NCBI GenBank assembly: GCA_024811115.1
Contig: JAKOGH010000733.1
Coordinates: forward strand, 1-64,000
Direction of reading: 5' to 3'
DNA length: 64,000 bases
Source: Terana coerulea
Lineage: Eukaryota > Basidiomycota > Agaricomycetes > Polyporales > Phanerochaetaceae
Translations under genes and position numbers: made by a program
Shown here: in pieces, positions 47,742-60,008 of the stretch
Numbering within the stretch: position 1 is the stretch's first letter
How the letters are laid out: each line of letters opens with the position of its first letter
Notes under the pieces: model-generated
Seen by the model: the letters and a program-made list of their open reading frames with translations, nothing else
Told to the model about the DNA's origin: nothing
Database searches by the model: none

Positions 47742-49144
47742 ATGTCCGCGCCCAAGCTCTTTACACCCATCCAAGTCGGCGACCTCGCGCTCCAGCACCG
47801 CGTCGTGCTCGCCCCGCTGACGCGCATGCGCGCGAGCGAGGAGCACGTCCCGCACGCAAGCCTGGTTGCCGAATACTACGCGCAGCGCGCGCGCACGCCC
47901 GGCACGCTGCTCATCTCGGAGGGCACGCTCATCGCGCCGAAGGCGGCGGCATGCCGAGTGTGCCCGGCATCTGGACCGACGCGCAGGTCGACGCGTGGAA
48001 CCAGGTGCGTCGTCGCGTGCGCGGACGTGTATAGGGCGTGGGCGCGGCTGACGGGATGGGTGTGCGCATGCGCAGGTGACCGACGCGGTGCACGCGAAGG
48101 GGTCGTTCATCTTCTTGCAGATCGCCGCGCTCGGGCGGGGCGCGGAGCTAGCTGTCCTTGAGAGCGAGGGCCCGTACGAGTACGTCTCGGCGTCGGATAT
48201 ACCCCTGCCCGACAACCCCGTCGCCCCTCGCCCCTTGACCGCGGAGGGTAAGCAGCCTTAAAATCTGCACGTATCTAGCGCTGCTGACTGGATTTCGCAG
48301 AGATCCAAGAGTATTTCGGCTTGTTCAAGACCGCGGCGCAGAACGCGATACGCGCTGGGTTCGACGGCGTCGAGCTCCACGGCGCAAACGGCTTCCTCAT
48401 CGACCAGTTCGTCCAGGACGTGAGCAACAAGCGCACGGACGCGTACGGCGGCTCCGTCGAGCACAGGGCCCGCTTCCCGCTGGAGCTCCTGGCCGCGGTG
48501 ACCGAGGCGATCGGCGAGCGCAAGACCGCCATCCGCTTCAGCCCGTGGAGTGAATTCCAGGGTGAGCACCCGCCCAGTCGCAATCCCACGCATTCCCTGA
48601 ACTTTCTGAATTCAATCCCGCTAGGCATGCGCATGCAGGACCCAAAGCCCGGCTTCGGCTACCTCGTCTCGGAGATTGCGAAGCGTTACCCCAACCTGGC
48701 CTATCTTCATCTCGTCGAGCCCCGCGTGGAAGGGAACGAGGACCGCGTAGTACAGGAAGGCGAGGTGTGTCTTCTTCCTCCCTCGATCCACGCACCCCGG
48801 CTGAAACTACGGCAGTCTAATGACTTCTTGCGCGCAATTTGGGCACCGAGGCCATTCATCAGTGCGGGCGGGTATACCCGGGAGCTTGCTCTCGATGCCG
48901 CCGAGAACAAGAACGACTTGGTTGCCTTTGGACGGCTGTTTATTTCCAACGTACGCCGTAGCGCTCTTCATGCTCGCTTCAAACGTTAATGGGATGTGCA
49001 CAGCCCGACCTGCCCATCCGCCTTCAGCAAGGAGTGCCTGCAGAGAAGGGCGATAGGAGCACGTACTATTTCCCCGGTGAGAACGCGAAGGGGTACATTG
49101 ATTATCCTTTCTGGGAAGAGGGCGGTGTGGTTGCTTCCACGTAG
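47742..49144 (+). CDS. Old yellow enzyme, paralogue 2 (one-base deletion in exon 1)
   Basis: OYE-family FMN oxidoreductase, closer to OYE3 than to OYE1. Exons are 47742-48004, 48076-48247, 48301-48561, 48625-48764, 48816-48950 and 49004-49144. Exons 2-5 have the same lengths as in OYE1 (172, 261, 140 and 135 nt). Exon 1 is one base short: AAGGCGGCGGCATG near 47940 should read with three Gs to give KAGGMPSVPGIW. With that base restored the product is 370 aa. Conserved parts are [92 protein letters not shown] and a tail DYPFWEEGGVVAS. The promoter carries Yap1-like sites. The deletion is in a G run and may be a sequencing error. Confidence 0.85.
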
Positions 49145-49222
49145 CATAAAGTATACATCTGTCGTTGAGCTCAAGGATTCTTGTCCATATGTTTAATTCG
49201 ATATAAGTGTAATGTACGCACG

Positions 49223-49517
49223 AAGCCAATAGTGGGCACCAAAGGCCATTCATCAGCATGGGCGGTGCTCTCAATGTCGCCGAGAACAAGAACGACTTCA
49301 AGTTGATTGCCTTTGGGCGGCTGTTTATTTCCAACGTACGCCGTTGCGCTCTTCATGCTCGCTTCAAACGCGAATGGGATGTGCACAGCCCGATCTGCCC
49401 ATCCGCCTTCAGAAGAATATTCCTGCCAAGAAAGGTGACCGAGGCGCGTACTGCACATACGAGAGCCCGGTTGACTACACTGACTATCCGTTTGCGGGTT
49501 TTGATAGCTCCTTGTGA
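49223..49517 (+). pseudogene. OYE 3' fragment (last two exons only)
   Basis: The sequence from GTGGGCACCAAAGGCC (about 49229) matches exon 5 of the OYE genes, with an insertion (CTTCAAGTTG) before IAFGRLFISN; intron 5 follows and a complete exon 6 runs from 49389 (PDLPIRLQKNIPAKKGDR) to TGA 49515-49517. The first four exons are missing. The C-terminus (YESPVDYTDYPFAG) is closer to OYE1 than to its direct neighbours, so this is the remnant of a further copy. Confidence 0.85.
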
Positions 49518-49862
49518 GCGGCTGGGGAGGGTACAGCACTACAGTTTTTTTTTGCGTAGAGAAGTCGGGATAGAAGGCGCTAGTACAGCCGTAATAACTG
49601 ACTTGCGGGTTTCGTACTCAATGAATGATATGTGTATAGTGGATAATGGGCTGCCGTCTTGACTGCCTTTGAGGTATTCATCACGTTCCTTATCAGGAAG
49701 GAGACTAACCAAATGAGGAAGGTTGCCAACCAACGAAGTTCAAATGCACTCCACATAGACGCGCTGTCGGAAAGTGTCGATCGAATAGTGTGGTCGAGCG
49801 GGGTGCCTGAGAATGCGAGCCCAAAACGTTTGAAACACTCGTGCCTCTGCCAATGCGGTGGA

Positions 49863-49869
49863 TTACTAA
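49863..49869 (+). promoter_or_regulatory. Yap1-type TTACTAA site upstream of OYE3
   Basis: TTACTAA in the conserved context TTACTAATCCGCTTCGG; equivalent to 47341-47347. Confidence 0.45.
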
Positions 49870-50082
49870 TCCGCTTCGGCAAAAGTGCCCTTTGACCAGG
49901 GGCAGAACGACATGGTTCATCATCTCAATTACCCAAAATGCTTACCAAGCGCGACGGCCGCGCTGCCCAGACTGGACGCGCGACCTCGTAAATGCCATCT
50001 TCGTCTTTGTCCGCCTGCGAAACGACTACGGAGTCCCATCTGCGCCATCATCTACTGATGCGTCCACCGTCCCCGCGTGCGA

Positions 50083-51637
<1,555 letters not shown>

Positions 51638-52067
51638 CATAAATTACAGTAATTAAGTAGACCTATTGTTGGGCTCAGAGTCAAGAATTCTTGTCCATAG
51701 ATTAGATATAATCGTAACGTACGCACGAAGCCTAAAGTGCGCGGTGGAATGGCAGGCCAATCACTAGTGTCATGTTTTGACGAAGTTGCGTATGATCAGC
51801 GTTGCATGGCCACCTCGCAATATGTTGGTGTGCGGGCAGATTATTTGGGGAGTGTAGAAGAGATGTCCTAGTCCAGAGTTCAAACGTTCAAGGCTGCAGC
51901 TGGTCACGGATACAGTGGTCAAATGGTGGTGGTAAGTACGAGAGAGGACCAAGCGCCGAAGATTAGATGAATCTCGATGAATTATCGGGCGCGATAAGTG
52001 TGAGCAGCTGATTATCCGACCCAATCTGTGCTCTGCACACCACATTCGGCCAAAGCTGAAAATTCGA
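51638..52067. other. Intergenic region
   Basis: Spacer between OYE3 and the glycyl-tRNA synthetase gene. No gene was recognised; a minus-strand frame at 51770-52258 shows no domain. Confidence 0.5.
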
Positions 52068-55000
52068 ATGCTCCTTGCTGGCCATCGAGTCAGCGGCAGC
52101 CTCCTCCTCCGCCGGACCCCTCTCTTCTTCCGCCCTTTCCAGTCCACCCACCCGCGACTCGCGCACGCAAAACGGCACTGGCGCACGGACGACATGGCGA
52201 CCGAGGTCAACAAAACCGCGCACCCGTTCGACAAGGTCAGGCTCGAGGGCCTGCTCACCCAGCGGTTCTTCTACGCGCCTGCGTTTGAAATCTACAGAGG
52301 TGCGCACTCCCCGCAGAGCTAGCAGGCGTGGGCGGGCGGGCAGCGCGAGCGCAAAGCGGCCCCAGCCAGGAGAATGAAGTTGGGATCGTACTTGTCCTCG
52401 TGAATCTTGGCGATGAGCTGCGGGTTACCGGGCTTGACCTTCTTGTGCGCGGTCATCTTGAGGAACTCCGGCTTGAAGTTCTCGCCCTCTACGACGTTGA
52501 TGATGGTGGTGTCCACATCGAGTCCATCTCTGACTCTGACTCTGACGGCGACGATGTATCTGACAGAATCCGTGCAGGTGTCGCTGGCTTGTACGACTAT
52601 GGCCCGCCGGGCTCCTCGCTCCAAGCCAACATTATCAACGAATGGCGCAAGCACTTCATCGTCGAGGAGGGCATGCTCGAGATCGACAGCACCATCCTGA
52701 CCCCGCGCCCGTCTTCGAGGCCTCTGGACACGTCGCCCGCTTCGCCGACTGGATGGTCAAGGACACGAAGACTGGGGACGTGCTGCGTGCCGATCACCTC
52801 GTCAAGAACGTCTTGGAGGCGAGACTGGCTGGTGACAAGGAGGCGAGGGGCATTGCGGCCCAGCCCAAGGAAGATGACAAGGACAAGAAGCAGAAGAAGC
52901 GGAAGGACAAGGCGCCAAAGGCAGCGGCGGTGAAGCTGGAGGACGACGTCGTCGCAGACTATGATCGCATACTCGCACAGGTGTGTACCCGATTCCATTA
53001 TGGTTATATTTCCGGTCTCATGGTGTAGCGCAGCTTGACAACTACTCTGGTCCAGAACTCGGTCAGCTGTGTCGAGACCACAAGATTCTTAGCCCTGACA
53101 CAGGCAATGAAGTCACCGAGCCGCAGGAGTTCAATCTGATGTTCACGACCAGCATTGGCCCGACCGGCGCGCACCCAGGGCGAGTCGCTCGGCATTTTCT
53201 GTTGAAATTCCCTCGACGCTGACGTCCCCGCAGCTACCTCCGCCCGGAGACCGCGCAGGGCCACTTTGTGAACTTCCAACGCCTGCTCGAGTTCAACAAC
53301 GGCCGCGTGCCGTTCGCCTCTGCCCAGATCGGGCGCGCCTTCCGGAACGAGATCTCGCCCCGCGCGGGCCTCCTGCGCGTCCGGGAGTTCACCATGGCGG
53401 AGATCGAGCACTTTGTCGACCCGGAGGACAAGCAGCACGAACGCTTTGCGGACGTGCGGGGCGTGCAGATGGAGCTCCTCGACCGGCACACGCAGGCCGC
53501 GGGCCAGACCACGACGCGGCGTATGGCCATCGGCGACGCCGTCGACTCCGGCGTCGTCGCGAACGAGACCCTCGGCTACTTCCTCGCGCGCATCTACCTC
53601 TTCCTGACCAAGATTGGGATCAACCCCGCGCGGCTGCGCTTCCGGCAGCACATGGCGAACGAGATGGCGCACTACGCGGCGGACTGCTGGGACGCGGAGA
53701 TCCACAACTCGACGGGCTGGACGGAGTGCGTGGGCTGCGCGGACCGCTCGGCGTACGACCTGACGGTGCACGCGAAGCGCACGGGCGCGCCGCTCGTCGT
53801 GCGCGAGGCCCTCGCGGAGCCGATCGTGAGCGAGAAGGAGGTGGCCGAGTTCAACAAGAAGGTGCTGGGCAAGACGTTTGGGAAGGACCAGGCGGTCATC
53901 CGCGAGGTCATGGAGGCTATGTCGGACGAACAGCTGCTCAAAGTAAAAGGCGAGCTGGCGCAGGGGTGCGTGTTCGCGTCCTCGGGCTCCCGCGTCGTGT
54001 TACTGTGTGGGGCGCGTGTAGTGATGGTGCTAACCGAATGTATGCGGCCGGGTGTGTCAGGTCGGCTACTATCGTGCTCCCGGACGGCAGGGAGGTCCAG
54101 CTCTCGCCGGAAGTGGTGACCATCGAGCGGCAGACATTCAAACAGACGAGTGGGTGCTTCCCTGCCGCGCGCGTGCGAGCGTCATCTGACGCACCATGTC
54201 CAGTCCGCGAGTTTACACCAAACGTCATCGAGCCGTCGTTCGGTCTAGGCCGCATCCTCTATACACTCCTCGAACACAGCTACTGGAGTCGAGAACAGGA
54301 CGTCGACCGTGGGGTGCGTCCCCCATCCGCTGCGCGCTCACACGCAGCCCAGGGCTGACGGCTGGGGCATCACATGCCTCTCCCGATCCAGGTCCTCTCG
54401 CTGCCCGTCATCGTGGCGCCGACAAAAGTGCTCATCGTGCCATTGAGTGCGAAGAAGTTTGACGACCTCGTCCGCGAAGTCTGTGAGTCTATCAGATCTG
54501 CGCCGCCGCCCCTGACCCCGCACGCCGCCCCCACACTTTCCTGCCGTAACCGAGGCGCGCCGCTGACGTCTGCGTTTGTTCCTTCTTCCCCACCCCCGCA
54601 CGCGCAGCGAGCAAGTTCCGCAGGGCCGGCGTGTTCGCGCGCGTCGACGACTCGACGGCGACGATCGGCAAGCGCTACGCGCGCAACGACGAGCTGGGCA
54701 CGCCGTTCGGCGTGACTCTAGACTTTGCCTGTGCGTGCCCCTTTTTCGTAGCGTGCTTCTGCCCGCGTTCTCACTCGTCATCTCTCTCTTTGTCGTATGC
54801 AGCGATCCAGAAGCGCACGATGACGGTTCGGTGAGTCCCTCGATCCTTGGCAGCCACCCCTGTTTGCGTTCCGCGCGCGTCCCCGCGGTTCCTTGTCGTT
54901 TCCTAGCGCACCTTGCGCACCGCCGGCACCGGCTTCTCGTGCAGCTGCCGCGCGCGTTTCCCCTTCCTGCGGGCGTGCGACCGCCCTCGCCGTCGCCGCC

Positions 55001-55206
55001 TTCTTTCTCATGCCCTGTCATCTTGTGATGCACTTTTGCGCGACTTCTCATTGGTTCTGGGCAGGGAACGCGACACGACCGAGCAGCTCATTGGCGACAT
55101 CGACGAGGTGATCGCGGTCGTCACCGAGCTCGTGAACGGCACGATCGACTGGGCCGAGGCGACCCAGCGGCTGCCGCGCTACGACGGTGTCCAGGCCGTC
55201 GAGTAG
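52068..55206 (+). CDS. GRS1: Glycyl-tRNA synthetase, possible dual cytosolic/mitochondrial product
   Basis: Class II aminoacyl-tRNA synthetase charging tRNA-Gly. Exons are 52068-52299, 52578-52980, 53034-53179, 53234-53965, 54061-54149, 54204-54313, 54392-54482, 54608-54730, 54803-54830 and 55065-55206. ATG 52194 gives 656 aa; an in-frame ATG at 52068 adds 42 residues rich in Arg, Leu and Ser, beginning [18 protein letters not shown], which looks like a mitochondrial targeting peptide. Family landmarks are [74 protein letters not shown] and a C-terminal anticodon-binding domain ending LPRYDG. Intron 3 (53180-53233) has a GC donor (GCGAGT). One C appears to be missing at 52701-52704 ([13 protein letters not shown] is split between frames). 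As this enzyme is normally essential, that is more likely an error than a lesion. Confidence 0.95.
52345..52516 (-). pseudogene. Antisense glutathione-S-transferase-like remnant in GRS1 intron 1
   Basis: On the minus strand inside the 278-nt first intron of GRS1 an open frame reads [14 protein letters not shown], like the N-terminal thioredoxin-fold end of fungal GSTs, then after a short basic segment [19 protein letters not shown], like the start of the GST helical domain. The active-site start and most of both domains are missing. The hosting intron is several times longer than most others in the window, consistent with an insertion. Identification is by eye from short motifs. Confidence 0.45.
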
Positions 55207-55821
55207 GCCTGGAAGCCTCGACACACCCCCATCCGCGGCATCCCAGGTGAGTGTGTGTAATGCGTTGGATCAGGTGTCTTGACTGACCACGGGAGAATGG
55301 AAGGGTGTTAGACTCTGCGCGCGGGTCTCGTGAGCCGCCGCTGGCTGACGTCGTGCTACGTATCCCATCGCAACGCAACTGTATTCTATCTGTAAATCAA
55401 AAACTCGAATATGCGATGGTCTGTGGCGAACGGACATGCATCCTACGTGGCTTCATACATCTCGCACTGTATGCTAATTACGCTCTATTCCTGACGCGAG
55501 CAACGCATCTCCGTCCGCTGCGGACACGCCCCTCGGTGCGCCTGCCCATCCTGGACAGGTTCCTCCGGCGTACGTGAAGGCCTCCGCGTCGGCAGGCATG
55601 CTCCTGATGCATCTTACGGTAACCCGCCACGCGCGCGCACGTGGTGTGCTAGAGCTGAGCGCTGAACCTTGCGGCGTGCCTGTCCAGTGTTTTCTGTGTT
55701 TCGGAGACCATCACGGCGCGGCCGGCAGGTGCCGGGACAGGTGTGGTTGGAGGTGTGGACGCGTTGGGCGCGGCGGGCCCGAGGGAGGGGCACGGCGGCG
55801 GTGTGCGTGACGAGGGCCGTA
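55207..55821. other. Intergenic region
   Basis: 3' flank of GRS1 up to the MITE-like element. No gene was recognised. Confidence 0.5.
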
Positions 55822-56479
55822 CTATGGGTGGCCCCCTTTGATAACACTTTCGACTTTCTGCAGCACTGCGCCTCATCCCCTCTCCCTTTCTCCGTGATTT
55901 TGCATATCTGCGTGCAACACAGTCTTGTTTACATGTCCGTATTTTTTCTGTATTTCTTCTTGGACTACAGACTTCATCGGAAGGGTTCCGAAAAGACAAC
56001 TCTGGGTGGACCCAGTAATGATAACTCGGAGAAACTGCGCCATCACAAAATTCCCATATTCGTGACGAAATCCGCCCACCTCATTGGTCAATCAACAGTT
56101 TTAGCGCTCACAAACCGGTCCTCGAAGTGATAATTGAGCAGTCCTTCACGCACAAGCAGTATCGGAATGCTGCAAAGATGTGCAAATCATAGCTATACAT
56201 ATGTGAAATACTGCCTGCAACTTTGACAGTGTTTCCCTGGAGGGATCTGGCAAGGTGAGCCCATCAGCACTCTGATTCAGACTGTAAACGACCTTCTTGA
56301 GCACCTTCCGTAATTCCTACACCTCCCTCCTTCATTTTCGAGCTTTCTGAGTAGACAGGCATGCTTCGATAGCTACTGTGTATCTTAGAAAATAATCCCG
56401 AGGTCAACGCTTGAGTGTGTCGGCCGCTGGACCTGAATTATCACATCTGTCCCGTTTATCAAAAGGGGGCCACCCATAG
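55822..56479. mobile_element. MITE-like element with inverted termini and TA target duplication
   Basis: The ends CTATGGGTGGCCCCCTTT at 55822 and AAAGGGGGCCACCCATAG ending at 56479 are inverted copies, extending imperfectly into GATAA. Each is flanked by TA (55820-55821 and 56480-56481), the target duplication of Tc1/mariner elements. The 658-bp interior has no transposase frame. A diverged direct copy of the terminus (CTGGGTGGACCCAGTAATGA, about 56013) lies inside. It is a candidate non-autonomous mariner-type element. Confidence 0.7.
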
Positions 56480-56481
56480 TA

Positions 56482-58610
56482 TGTTTATCGTTGGGATTTG
56501 TCAGGCGTCCGAGCCCCAGCGCGGTCGTGACTCGTGCGGCCGTATGTGCTGTCCTGGCTGTGTGCCGGGGTCCAGAGCGCGTCAAAGCATATAGAGAACA
56601 GAGATAGATAGAACGTAAGGGCGCCCAGCGGCCGGGCCAGGTGCGGCGGTCCACGTCTCAGACACTTTGTAACTTGCGCATTGTCGCTGGGGGCCGGACG
56701 TAGAGCGTCGAACGTTGGACCGTGCAGCGTATGTATAGAGGCCGGCACCCACGTCAGGGCTGGCGGGTGCCGTGGGCATGGGCAATTTAGACGGGACAGC
56801 CTCGCGCGTCATGTGCCCGCGGGAGGTGCGCGTTCTTGGCAGGCAGCGTTTGGCAAATGCGGCTAGGGGCAAAGCAAGGCGGACTTGCACCGTACTGTAT
56901 TGTGTGCAAATTGTATGCTTTCGCTGCACACTCTGAGCGACAGCTGCAGCCGCCCTGGCGCGCGCGGCGGGTGCCTCGGTGGGACGCTTTGCGACGATCC
57001 GGCGCGCCAGGGGAGAGTGGACGTATGCGGGCGCACACCACGGTCGTCCTGGATTGCAGAGTGGGCGAGAAATACGCGCGGGGTCCGCGGTCGGCGTGCG
57101 TCAGCCCGCGCGGCGCTGGGAACGCGAGCCTGTCGGACAGGCAGATATCGTCACCCCTCCGGGCGCGCCATGCGCACAATACGTCGCGGCTGCTGCTATC
57201 GGGCGTGTACATGTCAATGTGCGCACACCAGATAAGTGCGTGTGTACGTAACAGCACGACGTATCGCACCTGGGCACGCCCTGTCGGGGTGCGATTATTC
57301 AGACGCAGACGACAGCGGCAGGAGGGGCCTTGTGGGCGGCGGTAGGGCAGGCAGGCACCGGGCGCGGGCGCAGGCGATGATTAAGTACTTTGGCTCGCGA
57401 TTGAGTTGCGCGGCGGCAGAAGCGTGCCCGATGGCGCCGCGCCGCGGGCGACGCGTGCGGGTGCGTCAACACCCGTAATATTGCTGTAAATTTCAGCCGC
57501 AGCGAGAGAGGCCGGGTGCGCGCGAACCCGACGACGCGTCCGGCCGCACTGCGTGCACCTGACCTCGTCTCGCGGGAGACACGGCCTGGGCTTCGCATTC
57601 ATACAATGCATACAGTGTGATATGTACATACATGGCTGCGTGCACCGGAGGCACTGACGCAGCCTGCAGGCGTGCGTGGGCAGCGATTCGCCGCGATTCC
57701 GGGGTGCCGCGCGCGCATTGGCTGGCCGGGCTGCGGGCGATGCCCGTCCGGGGGAGGGGGGTCGCGGCGGCACTAGTGGGCGGAGAGTAGAGTAAGTTGA
57801 GGAGTGCGTTGACGTGCTCAGCACATACACACTGACCTCGCGGCGTGGGATTCCCAGGACTGTGTGTGCGTTTGCGCGCGCTGGGGGCGTCGCCGCGTGC
57901 GGAGCGCCGTACGGGGTCGCCTGACGTGCTGCGAGGGCAGCCTGGGCAGTGCGTCCGCGACTCGCCTGAAGGGGCCAAACGCAAGGGGACAACATGCGGC
58001 TGTGAGAGCGCGCGGGGGGAGGGGATGACGTCCGGCCACGATCCCAGTCAGCTGCAGGCCGTTGAATAAATAGAAAGGACAGGGGCCTGCGCTCGCCTCC
58101 CCCGCGACCGCTGGTCGAGAATCGTTGCATCATGCAATACAGACCGTGACAGCCACCCTCGTTCTGCGTCGCCTGGGCTGGGTGCGGGTATTGCTATCAA
58201 ACAAAGCGTTGCCTGCCCTACCGGAAAGATTTCTGTGCTGCCCGCGCGCGCCGCGGCCGTGTGTCTTTTAAATTTTGCTCTGACACGCCCGCGCGGAAAT
58301 GCGCACGCGCGCGGTGAGCATAAAGTCGAGTCATGGTGCACCGTGACCATGGGCCGGCGACTTGCGAGCTCTGTGCGGTTGCGCTATCTGTGCCGGGCAC
58401 GGCGCGCGAGGGCCTGGGAAGCCCCCACCGCCCGGCGTTTTGAATCAGCGTCCGTGCAGGGCCCCGCGCCTGATTGGGCCATCAGACGGGACCAGGCTGC
58501 AGCAGCCCAAACCTTGCGGCGCCGCACGCTGGGGGATCTGGGAGCCCGATCCCGATCTGACCATGGCCAGCCAGACAGACGCAGGCCGACGCGGGATCTA
58601 GACCACAGCG
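56482..58610. other. GC-rich stretch without a recognised gene
   Basis: Long overlapping frames on both strands (for example 56787-57269 minus, 56836-57345 plus and 57381-58133 minus) reflect few stop codons; none carries a recognised domain or convincing splice structure. Confidence 0.5.
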
Positions 58611-58619
58611 TATATAAAG
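58611..58619 (+). promoter_or_regulatory. TATA box of the small gene at 58748
   Basis: TATATAAAG lies 137 bp before the start codon and is followed by a C-rich leader. Confidence 0.55.
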
Positions 58620-58747
58620 TCCCACACGCCGCCGCTGGTGTCTGCCCCTCCTCATCGCCCTGCCCCGCCGTCGTAGCCTGCCCGTGCCTGTCCCACCGCC
58701 TGCGACATCGCACCCCACCTACACGCACAACCGTACACATACACAAC

Positions 58748-59266
58748 ATGTCGACACGCACGAAGTCCACCGCGTCCTCGACCTCGTCGTCCGCGAGCTC
58801 GACCGTCGTGCCCCCGCGCCAGCTCGTCGCGCTGCCCAGCCTCTCGAGCTCGCTGTCTGCGCTGCCGCAGGCGAAGAGCATCGACGGCGTGCACCTCCAC
58901 TCGAGCTCCATGTCCTCCCAGCGCGCCGCCGAGAGCGAGGCCAAGGTGCGTCGCCCGCGCCGCGCCACGTCGTTGTCCCAACGCTCACCGCGCCGCCCTC
59001 ACAGCTGCGCCACATGCTCTCCAAAGCTGCGTCCGCGCCGCATGCGCCGTCTGCGTTCGTTGCTCCGAGTCCGGTATGTTTGCATTCTTGTGAAGGGCGG
59101 AGGATCCTCGGCTGACGCGCCGCGCAGATGCCACAGTCGCAGTACTCGCCAGACTCGCCCGCACTCACGATGCGGAAACCGGTACGTGCGCGCTTTGAAG
59201 CTCAGCTATCCATAGTCCTTACGCGTGTCCTACTCCTCGCAGCTGAAACAAAAGATGAACGTCTAG
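58748..59266 (+). CDS. Small serine-rich spliced protein of unknown function
   Basis: I do not recognise the family. Four exons, 58748-58945, 59005-59073, 59128-59181 and 59243-59266, all begin and end at codon boundaries. The introns are 54-61 nt with GTGCGT, GTATGT or GTACGT donors and CAG acceptors. The spliced product is 114 aa: a Ser/Thr-rich start (MSTRTKSTASSTSSSASS), then PPRQLVALPSLSSSLSALPQ, then an AESEAKLRHMLSKAASAPHA helix candidate, and a basic end KQKMNV. There is no signal peptide or membrane segment. The consistent phase-0 exons and the good TATA box argue for a real gene, although no homologue could be named. The longer frame 58235-59215 reads through the first intron in another frame and is not supported. 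Confidence 0.65.
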
Positions 59267-59593
59267 GCGTCCACCACCTCCCATAGACTCTCCTCTTCTC
59301 TCTCTATCTTTTCTCTCGGGACTTTGGGGTTTCACCTGCTGCGCCGCTGACTACCCGCACCTCAAAAGCTTTCGCATCCGCCACCTCGCAACTCTAGACG
59401 TCTCTCCGTTTCTCGCTCGCTCGCTTGTTTGCGCTACATATATATCCTCGCCATCAATACCTCGCATCTGCATCCTGTCGCATACGTCTCGCATACCTTC
59501 GTCCCGCCTTCTCTTTAATCCTCCTCGTTGCATGTCCCTCCCTCTCTACGTCGTTGTTGCTCTGTACACAAACACAATCAAATTGCTTTCAAA
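59267..59593. other. Intergenic region
   Basis: Pyrimidine-rich 3' flank of the small gene. Nothing further was seen. Confidence 0.5.
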
Positions 59594-59727
59594 CACTGAT
59601 GTCCCTGTGTGACGGCTGAGGCTGGCAAACCAGAGCGCGCTTTGAGAGTGGTGACGAAGGAGTGGTTGAAAGTACGCCCGTAAGTCTCTCCACTTGGCAT
59701 TCCAGTGTCTGATCATGCTTTACCAGG
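59594..59727. repeat. Diverged direct repeat, unit 1 (281-bp offset)
   Basis: Aligns with 59875-60008. Shared segments include ATGTCCCT-TGTG near the start and, further on, an ACGAA--AGTGG-T-AA block followed by AGTCTCTC and GCATTCC/GCCATTCC. Translated on the minus strand, both units contain ERLTG in equivalent surroundings, so they may derive from a coding duplicate. Confidence 0.55.
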
Positions 59728-59874
59728 TGAGGTGGTTGCCTCTTCACCGTGTTCATGCCACTGCTCGCATCCAACATTCACATCCACACCCGTATTAACA
59801 CGTCTTTTCACCTCCTCAAAGACAGACTGTCCCCATGCGAGCACGCAAAGGCACCTCAAACCATTCTCAAACAT

Positions 59875-60008
59875 CATGAATGTCCCTATGTGCCTGCCAA
59901 CACTAGCAAATAAGAGGCCGCTCCGCGAGCTGCTACGAACAAGTGGCTCAAGGTCGCCGGTCAGTCTCTCAGTATGCCATTCCTGTATCTGAATGTGCTG
60001 TACTAGGC
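59875..60008. repeat. Diverged direct repeat, unit 2
   Basis: Partner of 59594-59727. On the minus strand it reads LVQHIQIQEWHTERLTG where unit 1 reads LVKHDQTLECQVERLTG. Confidence 0.55.

Noticed and set aside
53004..53771. 255-codon antisense frame within the glycyl-tRNA synthetase gene
   Set aside because: Mirrors the GC-rich coding strand of a clearly identified gene.
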